From assembly GCA_003342815.1 (NCBI GenBank), contig PTEX01000024.1, forward strand, positions 942,402-1,006,401: 64,000 nt of DNA. Reading direction: 5' to 3'. Below the pieces are notes generated by a model. The model ran no database searches. It saw only the letters and a list, made by a program, of their open reading frames with translations, and was not told where the DNA came from. The DNA comes from Eudromia elegans. Lineage: Eukaryota; Chordata; Aves; Tinamiformes; Tinamidae. A program made the position numbers and the translations under genes. Shown here in pieces: positions 23,501 to 37,300 of the stretch. The first letter of the stretch is position 1. The number at the start of each line of letters is the position of its first letter.

Positions 23501-25258
23501 AGCGTGTTTCAGTCTTGGGTGCTGACTGGCTTTTTCCTCCTGTTGTCACATCTCTTGGGTCCTTTTTATACTGCCAGGCACATTCTGCCTTTGCAAATGG
23601 TGATTTAAGGCTGCAGCTCCTGGGGGAAATATGAATCATGGGCCCTGGGGAAAAGAGCTTCAGTAAATCATCTTGGTGCTGCCAGGAGAGAGCAGCTCTG
23701 GAGACTGCGGTAGTAGGGGTGGGCTTGGACCCAGATGATGGAGCAGCTCTGCGGCAGACAGGTAGTCAATGGCTCTGTTGTGGTGCCTTGGGAATGAGAC
23801 ATAGCTACCTCTACCTGCTAAATTACAGTCAGGAAATGGACTAGCAAAGGTCCTCTTGTGGATGGGAGCATCCCTAGGATGGTCAGGGCATCACTAAGAT
23901 AGCTGAGAACATCATTATGACAGCCAGGAGCATTGCCAGGATAATTGGGGTGGCTGTGGGGAAGGAGCATGGGTGCTGAGAGCTGTTCCGGGGTTCAAGT
24001 GGCAGAACCCAGTTGAGGTGCTGGAATGCTGTGGTTTTGCTTTGGATTTCTTTTGCCTTACTTCAGAACTTACTGTTCCTTAGGCCCCAGGTTGTATCTT
24101 CCTTGCAGTATGAGGTGCAGCTCTGTGCCAGTGGGACCCCTTTCCAGCCTTGTCCACGCACTGCATGAAGAGGGAGCAGCTCAGGTATTTTTTTCAGGTT
24201 TTTGTAGGTTTATACAAATTTCACGTTATAAATATGCATTAAATTGGGGGCTTCTGGGTTAAATTCTCCAAGTGGTTGTTATTTTCCCTCTGCCACTTGA
24301 GATCTCTTGAAGAAAGCAGTCACTAGCATAAGTTTAAATTGCATGAAAATGTGGGAAACATTAAAATCTTTTCTGCCTCTGTTTCATTAATGACTTTGCT
24401 TTCTGAAGGACTGACAGCCGCTTAATGGAGCAGATTTCCACAGCGCAGGGTACTGTTGTCATCCCCATCAGGAAGTCTCACCAGAATTGACAGACTATCC
24501 ACTTCTACTTTTCATATTCTATTTCTTTTTTCTATTGTTATTATTACTGAGCCTATTCAGGCTTTCACTCATTTCTGGAATTTTCAATCCGTGGTTTTCT
24601 TTGAGAAGAATTCCAGACAAGACCTCCCTCTGCCCTTGTGATTCCCACACCAGATCCTATAGCACAGGCACCAGCTCCTGAGGAATCCCTCAGTCTTTTT
24701 GCTCTGTGATCACTTTTGCCTAGTGAGTTGGTTAGCATATTTTCCCCTTATCTGGAGCCTTTTCTTCCCTCCGACAGCCTCTGCACAGCCCTGTGAGACT
24801 TATCACACTGCAGGTTTATCCTCATTATTAGTGCTATCATTTTTATGGCTGTATTTGTTCATATGGCAATACTTGTTGGGTTTTTTCCTTCCAGATCTTG
24901 CTGAAGGAATGGATGTTACCTCACATTAGTTCAGCCGTCATGTAAGTAAGCACGGTATAGCTGATCTCACTATAATTATGCTTTCTCCATGTTAGATTGG
25001 TGCTGTGCAAACGTGTAAGTCAGAGACTTACAAACTTGTAACTCTAAATTTAGAGTTTCCCTAGGAAGGAACAGGAGGGAAGGAGGATGCAGCATGCCTT
25101 GGTGAGGATTTAGTGTCGGGGGGAAGAGAGAGTTTTTCATAAAGATGATGAGCAATTAGGAATAATGCTGCATTTTAAATTATCTGCCATCTCTCAAAAC
25201 ACACATATAAAATAATAAACTCATGACAGCCTTGGCTGAAATGCTTGCTCTTAGAAGC

Positions 25259-25301
25259 ATTAACTCCTTATTAACTCCTTATTAACTCCTTATTAACTCC
25301 T
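25259..25301. repeat. 11-bp tandem repeat, about 4 units
   Basis: Perfect attaactcctt units. Confidence 0.95.
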
Positions 25302-26659
25302 AAGTGCTTGCACCATATAATAAGCCTCATGACTGCTTGCGTTATTCCATGCAGATGAGAAGGCAGAGGGAGAGGCATGTCCCACAAGAGCAGATACTGG
25401 GATGTGCCATGACCAGCTGAGCCTATGAGCAGCAAACTTCATAGCAGAAGCATACCAGAGAAGCATAGCAGAGCTTACCAGAAAAGACCTAGGGAAACCC
25501 TGATGAAACAAGACAATTTGGGAGTAGCAGAGACTGTGCAGTCTGGGCTCTTGAGGCTCCCCAGCCCATGGGGAGTCTCCAAGGCCTGCAGATGTGGTTA
25601 AATTCAAATTTGAAGATTGCTCTGGATGGGAAAGTACGAAGTGGGTTCTCTCCTCGCTTCTCATTATGTTCATCGTGCATGTGGAAATGTCCTCCAGACT
25701 TCCCTCTCCAGTCAAATTTGACCAATTTGATCAACGAGTTTAGAACTTGTGACATCAACGAGAGACCAAAGGTTTCTGAGCACGAGTATCTTAGAAAGTC
25801 AGGGTCTTTCTGACCAAGAATCTACTGCTGAAGCTCTGTAGCTGAAATGGGTGGCAGCTGGGGCCATGGGCCAGCCCTCACGTGGTGTGAGCCTGCCCAG
25901 CTCTGTTCCCTAGTTGGTCCCATGCTGGCTCTGCACATCCCCTGTTCATCTCAGAGCTTCTTCTTCCTTACTTGTCCCCTTCCTTACTCTGGGGATAGAG
26001 CCAGAAGGAGTCAGATGAAAGATGGTGAATTAAACAGCATCAGAGTTCATATGTAGTCCTGGATATTGGAGCTACAAAGCCTAGGAGATTAAATCCTGCT
26101 GACTGCAACTGGGATGGGCAGGATAAGGACCCACTTCTGTGAAGCACCTTGGATGTCCAGGTGGGTTGAGCAGGTCACGGGATCTCCAGGAGCCCAGGCT
26201 TTAAGCTTGTACCTGCACTTGAACTGCCACAAGTTCTGCTTCACCATCAGCTTTTCCTCTGCCAGGCTTGAAGGTGCTTGCAGAAATCAAGTAGGGGCCT
26301 GCACGTGGGCTAGTGGCAGAGACAGAGTGCTCATAGAGAGGTTTCATGGGTTGGCATTCACAGAAAGAAAGTAAAAATGCCGAGAGGAATTGCCTGGGGG
26401 GACACACGTGGATATTTGTACATGTATTTCTAAAGACAGAGAAGAAGATGGAGGAACTGAGAGTAAGATGAAGGGAGTTGGAGAAAAGTTAAAGTTTCAG
26501 TTAAGTTAAAACTGAAAGACTGAAATCCCTATTGGGAAACCCCTTAGAGGATATCAGATAACGAAGCTGAGCAGAGTTTTTCTTGGATCCTGTGGAATTT
26601 GGCAGATTTGTCACCTAGCTGTCAAACCCACTGGAAATGTTTCACTCTCTATTAATAGT

Positions 26660-26717
26660 TTCATAGATTGAAGAGATTTTCCAGCTCAAAGGACCACTCT
26701 GCTCATCTCCTCTGACT
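26660..26717 (-). mobile_element. Old CR1 3'-end fragment
   Basis: ttcatagattgaagagattttccagctcaaaggaccactctgctcatc-like order: a tcatagatt start, a ggaccac core and a gctcatctcctctgac end. This resembles the reverse complement of the ancient CR1 tail (TCATAGATT...GGGACCA...GATCATCTAGTCTGACC). Heavily diverged. Confidence 0.45.
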
Positions 26718-28267
26718 TTGCTTGAGAAGTGGGCTATTCCTGCATCGAATCCATCACTCCTGGCATAACGCAAGCGTGTCTCGCACGCGGATCTCCATGG
26801 GGACTTGGAGGCACAGAGCAGCCACCACCTCCCTGGGGAATTCTTGCAGGGACTACTTGCTCTCCCAATGAACCGTGTCTCCGTGAGCAGAGTAAACCTT
26901 CCAGCTGCAGCCTCTGCTCCTGTGTGCAGGGACTGCGAGAGGTTAAAGAGCTCTTAATCATGAGGAATTGGCTTGCCTTCCAGACACCTGATCAATTCAG
27001 TGGCATTTAGCCTGTGGTCTACTGACCGATGGGGCTTCTCTGGGTCTCCACAAGCTCCCTGGGAAAAGCTGGCTTGTCAGGGAGCTTTGATTCATTACAC
27101 AGGGGTCACCACTAGAAAAATACTGCAGGCCTGCTAAAAGGGAAGGGCTGAACGTGCCTGTCTGGGGCTCTTGCCCTGGGGAAGCAGGAATTGCTCAGTC
27201 TTTGGGGTGGTCGCAGCCCTGCACAGCCAGGACGGGGAGGACTCTGCAGGGAGGAAGGCAGAGCAGAGCAGGGAGCAGGCCAGGCAAGGTCCTGTCCTAC
27301 CCTTTTGGGACACCCTGTTTCCCTGTGCCCACGCAAGCGGCTGTGTGTGACATGCATGTGCTCGTGTGCCCCGAGCCTGCTGCCCTAGGGGACAGGCCCA
27401 GGCAGGGTGAGGACACTGGGCACGTGTTTCTACGCCGGGAGCCCCTGCAGCCTGCACGGGAAGGAGCCGTCTGCAGGGCAGGGCTGTTTGTCATGGCTCG
27501 TCTCCTCAAAGCACCTGGGTTCCTTGGAGCGTCGTGCGCGTTCTGCCCGGGGATAATCCATCATTAGACAAGCATGTGGGGCTCTTTTTTCCACTGGGCT
27601 GTATTTTAAAGTTATGTCCTTGGAGCTGGAGTTGTTTGGGTGATGACTCCAGCACCAGTGGGACCCGGCGGGAAACGAATGTGGCCATGGGCTGCAGTGC
27701 AGCTGCTCAGCCTTTGCTTTCATCCAGCAGCTACCTGCGTTTCCTCCACATTAAAAGGTATGCCAGCGTCTGCCATAGCTACCTCACTCCCAGCAGCTCA
27801 ATCCTCTGGTACATAAAAACCTGCACGTGGCCTGTACATAGTAAATAGTAACAAAATAATGTATTAATTTAGTTAAATTCCTTGTGACAAGCAGCCAAGA
27901 TAGACATACTCAGTTTTTGAAAAGAGCAGCAAATCTAATCCACCCTTTCTGATGAAGAACTTCATGAATTGCACAATCTCCAAAGGCTCTTTAATCACTA
28001 GACCTAATTCCTGGCATTGGTTACATACAGAGTCACATTTACAACTGGGAGAAGAAGCAATCGGGTATTTCAGATCAGCATGGAGATCTGTCAGACAACT
28101 CGTTAACTGTTCTCTTCCCAGCAGGGCTGTGTGACCTGACGGGAGCAGAGCCCGAGAGGCCCCGCATGTGCCGTGGACCCTGGTTGCTAATTGTCGAGCA
28201 GCTATGAGACACAAAGCTCCGCTGCAGTAATGAAGTAACTTCTTTCAGTTTATTTGGAGCAGGTCAG

Positions 28268-28385
28268 GAGGTGATGTGATAATAGCCTGGAAGTACCTAC
28301 ACGCAGGGAGAAGCTTCTGGGAGGCTCTTTAATCTCCCAGACAAGAGCTTGTTGAGATTGGGGAGTTAGCCAGAACAGAAGGTTA
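28268..28385 (+). mobile_element. Old, diverged CR1-family LINE fragment
   Basis: gatgtgataatagcctggaa, gtacctacacgcagggagaa and ggctctttaatctcccagac follow the pattern of the ancient sauropsid CR1 ORF2 tail (GATxTGATAxxxxxTxxAAGTACCT...GGCTCTTTAATCT.GCAGAC). No intact frame. Assigned by eye from recalled consensus. Confidence 0.5.
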
Positions 28386-31300
28386 AAGGTTCGGCGGGAC
28401 ACGTGGGGTTCATTAGCCCAAGGACCGACTCCTGGTGCACCGGGAGGGCTGGGAGAAGCGGTGCAGCTCCCACCCCGTGGAACTGCTGCTGCCGCCGCTG
28501 GCCGGGTGCCGGGGGAGCCGCCCTCACTCTTGCCCCCTTCCCGCGGAGCGAGCACACTTTCCAGGAGCTGATCCCAGCCCAGGCGGCCGGGTGCATCCCT
28601 GGAACATCCCTGCCCGCCCCAGGCCTCTATGCAGGGCTCTGTCTCCAGCCTAGGGGCTAATGCGCGCTCAGGACGGTGCCTGGGAGTTAATGGTAGCCTG
28701 GGAAGCGCTGGCGAGTCAGGAGGCAGCCAGTCACTAACTTCCAGTAGTGTCCAGGGCCGGTGTTGAGGGTTCCTCATCAGAAGCGACATGGGAAGCGGCT
28801 CTGGCTGTTCTGGGGGCTGGTGCAGCTTGCTCGGGCAGGGTCAGTGCCGGTTCCAGGCTCAAGTGGGTGCGGACCTGCTCGCGGCCACTTGATCGTGTGA
28901 CGCCGCGGGAGCCAGCGCCGGCCTCAAGGTGCTGCAGGAGGGGAGCGCTCCTCGCCCCGCGAGAGGCTTTCTCACTCTGCCCGCTCATGAAGGGCACGTC
29001 CCGCCAGCTCCTGCAGGGAGGAGAACACGTTCACAGAAACCCTCCTGCAAGGACTGCCCTGCATCCGAGGCTCTGTCTGTTCTGGGCGCTGCCCCTGTCC
29101 TCCTCACACCTCCCCACGGGCTCAGGCTCTGCTGCGCTGCCCGGAGAGCCCGCGGAGGCTGCAGGTGCCTCGGTGCCTTCCCTGCCCTAGCAGAACCCGC
29201 GGGTGCCGGGGAAGGGGAGGGAGGTCTGCCTAAAGACCCTGAGGCAGATTACAATAAAGTTAATGTGGCGTTTGCCATAACGCCTCTGGGAGCTGTCCCC
29301 ACGGAGCCTTTTCCTGCTCTTCTCTAACATCCCTGGGTGCTCTCAGCACCTGTGGGACCGGCAGCATTTCCCAACGTGGCACACGGGGGCTGCAGAGCCA
29401 TGTAATTCCTCTAGCCCGTGTGCTGTCACGCTGCGCTTGGGAAGTCAATCTGGGTTTGAATTCCCTTCCCTACCTAACGCGGGCAGCGCGTTGCGGTCGC
29501 GCTCCCTTCCCTGGGTAGTGCTGCGGCACCGGGACGGAGCAGGAGGAGCAACCGGGACAGGCTGGGCCCCGGGGTGCTCCGAAGGGGCACCCAGCTCGAG
29601 GGCATGATTCGTTCACATGCTGCCAGCACTGAAGGAGGGACACAGAAAAACAGGTCCAAGCTGGAGGCTGGCCAAATAGAGACACTGATCGCTGGAGAGT
29701 TTTACAGGGATAATAAAAAACATAATAAATGGCCATGAATATTTCATGGCTGGTGTAGCACTGACGTGATATATCATTGAGCAGCGATGGGGTTTCTCAG
29801 CATTGGGATGCAGATGGAGAGTGCGTTCTATATTTTACAGGTTTTTCCCCAGACACGCTATGTTTTCTAAAAATCAGATTTACTGGGAGCTTTTGATATG
29901 AGAAACAACTCCAGGGCTGTGGTTGGAGTAGAAAGAAGGGCACGGGCGGCATCAGAGCATCGTCAGTGTTGGAGATGAAAACCCCCACATGGATCAAGTG
30001 GCTCCTGAGCAGCAGGAAGCCAGCGGCGATCCTGGAGGGAAAGCGGAGTTCTCCCTGGGAATGTGGGGCGGCTGCGGGCTGGCACATGGACCCCTCGCAG
30101 CACCCAGCCCGGGAGTGGACGGGCAGGGGGTGACCTCTGCAGCGGTCCCTGGTTGAAGGTCACACTCTGTTCGTTCCTATCAAGCAACGTGGTGGTTGTA
30201 GGCCGAGCATCTTGTGCTCGCTGCCTTACAGTGACTTGGCAAGGTGCCCATGGCGTTTCCTTGGGTGTTCACTCGGTCAGTTCCGCCCTGCTGAGCGAGT
30301 GGCACCGAGGACACTTATCCTGGCTGCTTGTGCCCCAGGAGGTTGCTCAGAGGCCTTGGGAGCGCAGGGCCTCAGCGGTGCCTCCCAGCAGCGCTGCCGG
30401 CGTCGCTCTGCTCCTCTCGCCCCGCTCGCACCGCCCCGGCAGGTTTGTCCTGGCGCAAGAGCCCTCCGTGCGGGGCCGTTTTCACCGACGTGCTGACGGA
30501 GGAGCAGCGGCACCCATGGGCAGCACCAGCCTTCGCTATGGCCAGGTGGTGTCCCAGCATCCCAGCACGCCGTGTGCACCTTTCCGGGAACAAACGGGAA
30601 AGAAACATGAGGAAAATTATGGGAAAAAGTACGCTTGCTGTGAAAGACTGAACTTCCGTAATGCTTGAGTTAATTCTTCCCCAAATAGGCGCTGTCAGTT
30701 GATGGAAACTCTTCCATAAAGGTGTTACGCTGACTTACCGGATCAGGCGTATTTCTCATTGCAGAACGCTGATGAGATCGGGCCTTGATCAGCCAAACTG
30801 GGGCTGATTTTCATGTGCTTTTCTCCAAAGCAGTCATTCCATTTCTCCCTAGGATTCAAAGGCACATTTCCTCAGTGCTTCAGCTGCGCTGAACTGGCTT
30901 TGCAAAGACCCCTCCAGGCATTTGCTCAGGAACTGGTGAAATTACCCTGCCTAATGGCCTCCAGAAACGCAGCTACCCGAGCAGAAACTGTGCCACGTAG
31001 GTCCCGGGAGCCGTGTGAAGCAAACGGCACGGACGCTTCTGTGCCGCTCTCAAGGTAGCAGCTGAAGCATAAACCGGGGACGCAAAAAGACCTCATGCAC
31101 TTACTGTCTTCATCGATTTATTTATTTATTTATTGGTTTGTCCGTTTGTCAGCGTTCCTCCCGGAAACCTCCCGGATGGGGGAAGTAGCGCTTGGCTGTT
31201 TGTCCCTCCGTGCTGCTCGGGAAGGCTGGAGCACCATCAGCAATGTTGGTGATTGGAGACGGTGGCCACGGGTGAGCTCTGCGACGCGGGGAGCAACCTG

Positions 31301-34300
31301 CCCCCTCTCCGACAGCAGCACCCTGGAGCAGAAGTGCCCCAGGCCTCCTGCCGATAGATGGGAGGGATTTAACAGCCCATCCAGGTGGGATGAATCATGC
31401 CTAGCTCTTCTACAAGGATTTGCCTGCGCTTGGAAACTGGCTGGATTAAATCCAAGGCATCAACCACACAAATACCTGTCAGCTGGATTGGCAGCTTCTC
31501 CCTGGGGCCGGATTAGCGGCCGTCCCTCCCAGCCCGTGCTTGGTGCAGGAGCCAGCCCTGGGACTGGCACCGGCTCAGGTTTCCTTCCTCCAGGCTGGGC
31601 TTAGCTACCGCCACGTGCAACAAGAAAAACAGCCTCCATCAGCCTCAAAATAACTAGCTTCAGATATTGCTTTCTACCAAACTTGAATCAGATCAGCCAA
31701 AAGATTTCTGAATTAATTTTCCCCAAATAGACAGGGAGTGCTAGTTGGTAACTCGCAAGAGCGCTTACACTCTGCTTTGTCACGCAGAAAATAAATGGGG
31801 AAGAGTCACTTTAGTGACCTACATCTCGTGAGCAGCCGAAGCAGCTAGAGAGAAGCCACTGCTCCAAACACACGGGCCCCACTGGTCTCCATGGGTGGGT
31901 GCTGCCGCCCCACTCACTTCCATGGGGCTTCTCCCATGTGCACCAGGGCATGAGCAGTGCCCTGCACCCGAGCAGGGGCTCTTGGCAGGGGTTTTTGGGC
32001 CTGCTGAGAACTCCAGAATATTAATAACAAAGTGAGGATGTTAAATATGGATAGCTGTAACTTCAGACGTTTGGGTTTCCTGCATATAAAATATCCGCTC
32101 TGGAAGGTCAGAGGTCCCGTGTGGTTGGACCTGTGTCACCAGATGTAGAGATATGCTCCCTACATGGGTTTATTGCATGCCATTGAGATTTGCTTTTCTC
32201 ATGTGTACAGTGACTAGCTGTAAAATAAGACATAATTTTGCTTGTCCTGTGCAAAGCACAAATGAAATGCTTTCCTTTTAAAAACATTTTAAAATGAAAT
32301 AATTAACAAGCAGGAAAGCAACCACCAGTTTGGAGCCGTGCTATTCTGTTTATACCTCCCTCAGGACCCTTCCTCTTTCGGATCCAATTTAACCAGCTCC
32401 CCTTGCAGTTTATGGACTGAGCTGGTAAATCACATGCAGGTCTTTGCCTCCTTCCATATGTAAGTAGTTGTGACCCTGGGAAATAAATGTGACCATGCAA
32501 CAGTTCACCCAGCCCCAGTGCTGGCCCTTGTGAGAAATCTGCTTTTGGGTTTATTCATCTGTCTTCTGGTGAATTGTTTTTGAACCCGAGAAATCACCTC
32601 CACAGGTATGAATTTCTGCACCAAATTCACGAGTAAGGACGTGAGTTTCTGCCTTGGTGGATATAGGTAGGTCTGCGTGCAGCTGAAACCAGAAAGCACA
32701 GCGCATCCTCCCCGCCAGAGCTCCCGATGGGCACGTCCAGCGGCGGGTCTCCTGGCAGCAGTTCCCGTGGCGCAGCCGCCTCCAGCGCGGTGCAGAAGGC
32801 CGCCTCGGACCCCCAGGTCGTTATTGGAAGAGAGGTTCCTGGTGAAGCACAAAGGCCAGGGGAAGGCAAGCGCTGCAGCTCCGCGGTGCTGCCGCTTCCT
32901 TCCCCTCTGCCTGCTGGGCAGGCTCCTGCTCAGCGGGAGCGCCTCCTTGCCGGGGGTTCTCTGTGCCTCAGTTTCCCCTCTGGGAGGCAGCAGCAGTGCC
33001 GTGGGCACCTCAGGGTGTCAGAAAGTACCTCAGAACGGACAGAGGCAGCCCTGAGGCTCAGTCACCGTCCCACCTTCTAGGAACCTGTGCATTGACCTGC
33101 CCGTTTGGGTGCTGCAGCAGATGCGTTTTGTTGCTGTCCTTGTAGCCAGGGGCGTGTGAAGCACCCGGCCACACACAGATCTCAGCCCTGCAGCAAGGGC
33201 CTCTCTGCTCTTCCATCCTCCACTCCTGCCCCATTTGTCAGACCCCTCTGCTGGTGTTAATCCATCTTCTCCATGTTACATTCTTGCTCCCTCCCTGCTT
33301 CTAAGCTTAGGAGAGAGACACACATTTTCCTGGCGCCCCCTTGCTATTCTGCTCCAGCTCCCCAGCTCTTTTCCCTTGACCCTGGGTGCAGGGGAGTGTT
33401 TCCTTGTACCACTTCTTCCCTCGGAAAGCTGCAGGGCCAGAGTGTGTCTGAGCTCTGTACCCGCTTCCTCCTCACGCTGCTCAAGGTATTTCTGTGTTCG
33501 TTAGGGTTTCTGCGCCGCGCACATCCGCTCCCCTCCCCAGCTCCCTGGCGTGTCCGTGCCATCAGCCGTGACAACGGCTCATTGCAGCGCCGCTAATCGC
33601 TCCGAGCGGCTCCTTGTCCCCGGCGCTGGAGCATATGGTCTCCCGCCTTAACGCTGCCCCGTGCAAAGGTCTCCGCAGCAGGAGCAGCTGTGGAGGGGCT
33701 TAGCGGCACTCCCAGAGGAAGGCCGTATCCGCAAGGACGTGTCCTGGGCAGCTGCGGAGCGGCAGCGGCGGGAGGGCAGGGCTGGCGCTCCGGAGCTTTC
33801 CTGGATTCCAGAGCATCCCGCATGCCCCGCCCGGTGTGAGGGCACCGTGCTGGAGCACAACTCGGCTGCCTCTGGGGTGAAGGTTCCAGCCGGCGGCACG
33901 AACACCTCGCTGAAGGCGCTGGGGGAGGAGGAGAGCTCAGCCCCTCGTATAGGGCTCTCCTTCATGTCTGTGTGAAATGGAAGTGCTCCTTTTTGGGCCC
34001 CTTTGATCCAGGTGGATGAACCCCCTCCGCTCAGCGGTGCTGCACAGAGGCAGCACGGGCTGAGCTGCCCGCTCCCCCCGAGCCCCGTCCCACCAGGGCG
34101 CTGGGCAAGGCAGGGCACCGGAGGGAGGTCCCCAAACCAGTGCAGAGCTCACAGAAAACAACAGCCCCGGCAGGGCCAAGGGGCTGCGCGGAACAGGCTG
34201 CCAGGGCCTTCCCTGCCACAAAACCTGCCCCCGGCCCCTAGTAGGTCTTGGATGGGGCTTTTTGGTGGTGGAACTGTTGGATTAGGAGGATCTTAACAGG

Positions 34301-37300
34301 TGGGATTGATTTGACTCCTGATGGCAAAGCTCCCCTCGGTTATTTAGTTTCTTTAAATGAGTGAATCCTCCTCCCCTGACTGCACACCGGGCTTGGCTGC
34401 CCGGGCTGGTGCGGAGTCGGTTGCGGCTCCTGTCCCAGCACCCTGTCAGCAGCACAATGGGAAGGGACGATTAGGGGTGTGTGCAGTGAAAGGAGCCCTT
34501 TAAATGGGACGGGGGCCACCTCCCGGTCCTCCCTTGTCCTGCTCTCTGTTGCCTGTGTCCAGTGAGCTCCTGGGGAGCCCCAGCGCGGTCCCTTTGCCAA
34601 TGCGAGCGGTGGCATTGCTGCGTAAGCACAAAAGCCTCCCCTGGGAGGGCTGTCACTCGCTGTTGTGTTCATGGCCCATCACTCGGTGCCGCCGCCCCCA
34701 CACGCGGGCGGGAGGCGGGATGGAGCCGAGCCTGTGGGCGCTGCCGAAGCCTGGCTGCTCCTGGCGCCATCCCTGTCCCCAGGGCGGCCGCGCTCCCCGG
34801 AGCCTCCGTGGCCTGCAAGGGCTGGTAGCAGCCCAAGGGCCTGTTCTGATGCCACTGGAGAGCCCACAGGCTGCAGGACGAGCCCCTCCTAACTAGCCGT
34901 GCTGATGGCTTAGGGACCATGCCTGGCATCTTCAGGGAAAGGTGCATGGGGTTTGTGCTGCCGTTTCCCTTGGTCAGCTCCATTTACCCTTGCTGCTGGG
35001 AGCCTGCATCCCCTCTCACTTCAGATCCCAAGGACCAGGCTCTTGGGGCTGCTGTGGGCAGGGACGGAGTGGGTCTGTGTCTGGGGATCAGCCTTTAAAC
35101 AGCGGCCAAGGCAGCCGAGTGCTGCAAGCTGAGCTCTGCTGCCTGCAGAGATGCAGATCAGCACTGAACCAGCGAGAGGCCTCGTTGTTTGCATGGGAGT
35201 AATTTGGAGTGCTAACGATGCTGGCCGAGCGCTGGGCCCACTGCATCCCCTTCCCAAGGCTGGGAAAAAAACACCCGAACGAAGGGAGCCTGCAGGTGAT
35301 CTGCAGCCTCCCATCCTGTGGGCGGTGGTGCATTTGTTCTGTTTTGTTTCATTTGTTTGTATTTTTATTTTTGCTAGTGCTTGCTGAAGGGATTTGGACG
35401 GCTGGCTCCCCCCTGCCTGCTGGCCTTGGCAAAAGGGTTTAACTTCTCGGCACTGAATAAGGGAGCTGTGCAAGCTGGAGCGTTTCAGCCAGCTGGGCCG
35501 CGGAGCTGATTTATTGCTCAATAGAGCCATTGAGGAGCTGGAAATTGGGTGTGATTTGTAGTCAGGGCCGGTGCTTTCTTGCTGGGATGAATTCTGTTCA
35601 GGGAGACACCTGCGGCTGCAGCCTCCCCGGCTCCTGTCCGAGCGGTGACACCAGGGCCTTCCCAGCGGCTCCCTCTCCATAGTGGGCTCAGGCAATGGTG
35701 GGATCCCTGCTGCTGCCCCCGTTTCTTCTTCCTGCCTGCACGGGATTAGCCAGTCCAGACAGAGTCTCTTCAACCTCACTGAACTGCTGAGACATCCTGC
35801 ACTGGCTGCTCTGGGGCAAAGAAGGGGCAAATTCACAAATCTGGGGAAAAAAAAAAAAAGGAAACTACAGAGAATAATTGCCTAATTCCTGGCATCCTCA
35901 GTGCAATTCAATGGTTGCTCTTTGGCAATTACAGGGACCCAGCAACACCCTTATCTCAGCACGTTCTCAGAGACCAACCGTCTGCTCAGCTGGCTATTAG
36001 AGCTGGGTAAAGGGGAAGCTACCACTTAGATTTGACTGCATAGAGGCTGTTTGCACTTCTCCAAGTCAAGCTGCAGGCTCTGCAGGGAGGAGTGTGAATA
36101 TGTGTGGGGAGGATTAGGCGAGAGTACGTGCTCCCCACGTTCCCTCTGGTTTAGCTTTCCCTCCGTATTTGCAGGCAACCTGAATAACCATTTATCTTGC
36201 TGATGCCACTTGTGAAAACACCAGTGCCCAGTGTCCATGTGGAGGCCTCCTCTGAGGAGACAAAAGCTGAGCTGCGAGATGCACCTCCTGGGTCATTAGG
36301 GTGGATTGAAGTGACTTCTCTGGTGCTGGGGCTTACAGCAGCTCCTGCAGCTAATGGGCGACTGTGCTAAGGCAGTACCAGCACTCTTGCCCTGATCCTT
36401 GCGTGGCGTTCAGTGTCTTGAATAAGGACAGCGTTAAAAAACGCCTGCAGTAGAGCGGACACGGCCCTTCGTTGTGTTCAGCCCTGCTTGCCAGCAGCCC
36501 GGCCAGCCCCATGGGTTGACACTGCCAGCTCGGTGCCTCGAAGCTGGCCGGCCTCCCCACGGTGCAGATCTGGGAAAGCTCCCGGGAAAGCCGTGTTCCC
36601 GTTTCCCTGCTCTGCACCGCGCTGACACCAAGGGCTCGGGCAGCCGCCGACCATGTCCGGGTGCCAGCACTCCTGCTCGCCAGCACTCCTGCTCGCCAGC
36701 GAGGTGTCACGGGGAGCTGCGGCACCCCGCGGTGCTGCTCCCGTGGGCTCGGCAGCAGCCGCGCGCTTTGGAATTAGCTTCATCTTTTCTTGCCGATTAA
36801 TCTTTGAGTTTTCTAGGCCAACTGTCCTCCTTTATTATCCTCACGCCACCTATTCATCTCAGCTGCCCCTTCCTCCCGCTTCCCTCTCTCCGGTTGCCTC
36901 TCCGCTGCTGAGCTCCTGCCCTCCAGCAAAAGCAAGGCACAGCAGGGAGCACAAGAGACCCCGCTGCAGTGACAGCCAGGGCCAAGGCAGCAAGCATCCC
37001 TGCAAGGGGGAGGAAATTCCCGAGGGCCTGGCCCCGCTGGGCGCCTCAGCCTCCCTCCCGCTCTGCTCCTGCCCCACGGACAACTTGAGGTGCCCACAGG
37101 TCGCAGGTGGGAAGACAGTTGCCATGCACTCAATGTCTGCTCAGGACAGCTTGTTTCCTACTCCTTCCCCTTGCCTGAACTGCCAGACTCCTTGCGCCCA
37201 GTTGAATGAAGGAATGAGGGTTGGTCCTAGGAGATACTGCTGTGTTCCAGGTTGTCCTTCCATGAAGTCTTTGATTATGGCCACGGGCCTCTGGACATGG

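Larger units (their letters stand above)
10628..25258. other. Gene-poor, mostly GC-rich interval
   Basis: Holds the CpG-rich patch and motif cluster at 15 kb and the two candidate exons at 18.79 and 20.41 kb, listed separately. Long frames such as 16371-17180 (+) and 17167-17862 (-) overlap antisense frames and show no domain. At 23870-23945 there is a degenerate repeat of about 21-22 bases (gagcatccctaggatggtca and relatives). Confidence 0.5.

Noticed and set aside
27873..28214. - strand frame with NQCQELGLVIKEPLEIVQ, which looks protein-like
   Set aside because: No family recognised, no acceptor at a sensible place, and no supporting neighbour exon. A possible old repeat, but I could not name it.
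34240..34310. Possible CR1 tail (ggaactgttggattaggagg, atctta)
   Set aside because: Only a few words resemble CR1 and the terminal octamers and ccttccaacc core are missing.
35021..35836. 271-codon - strand open frame
   Set aside because: Ser/Pro/Lys-rich without domain, overlapped by + strand frames. No splice or start context favours it.
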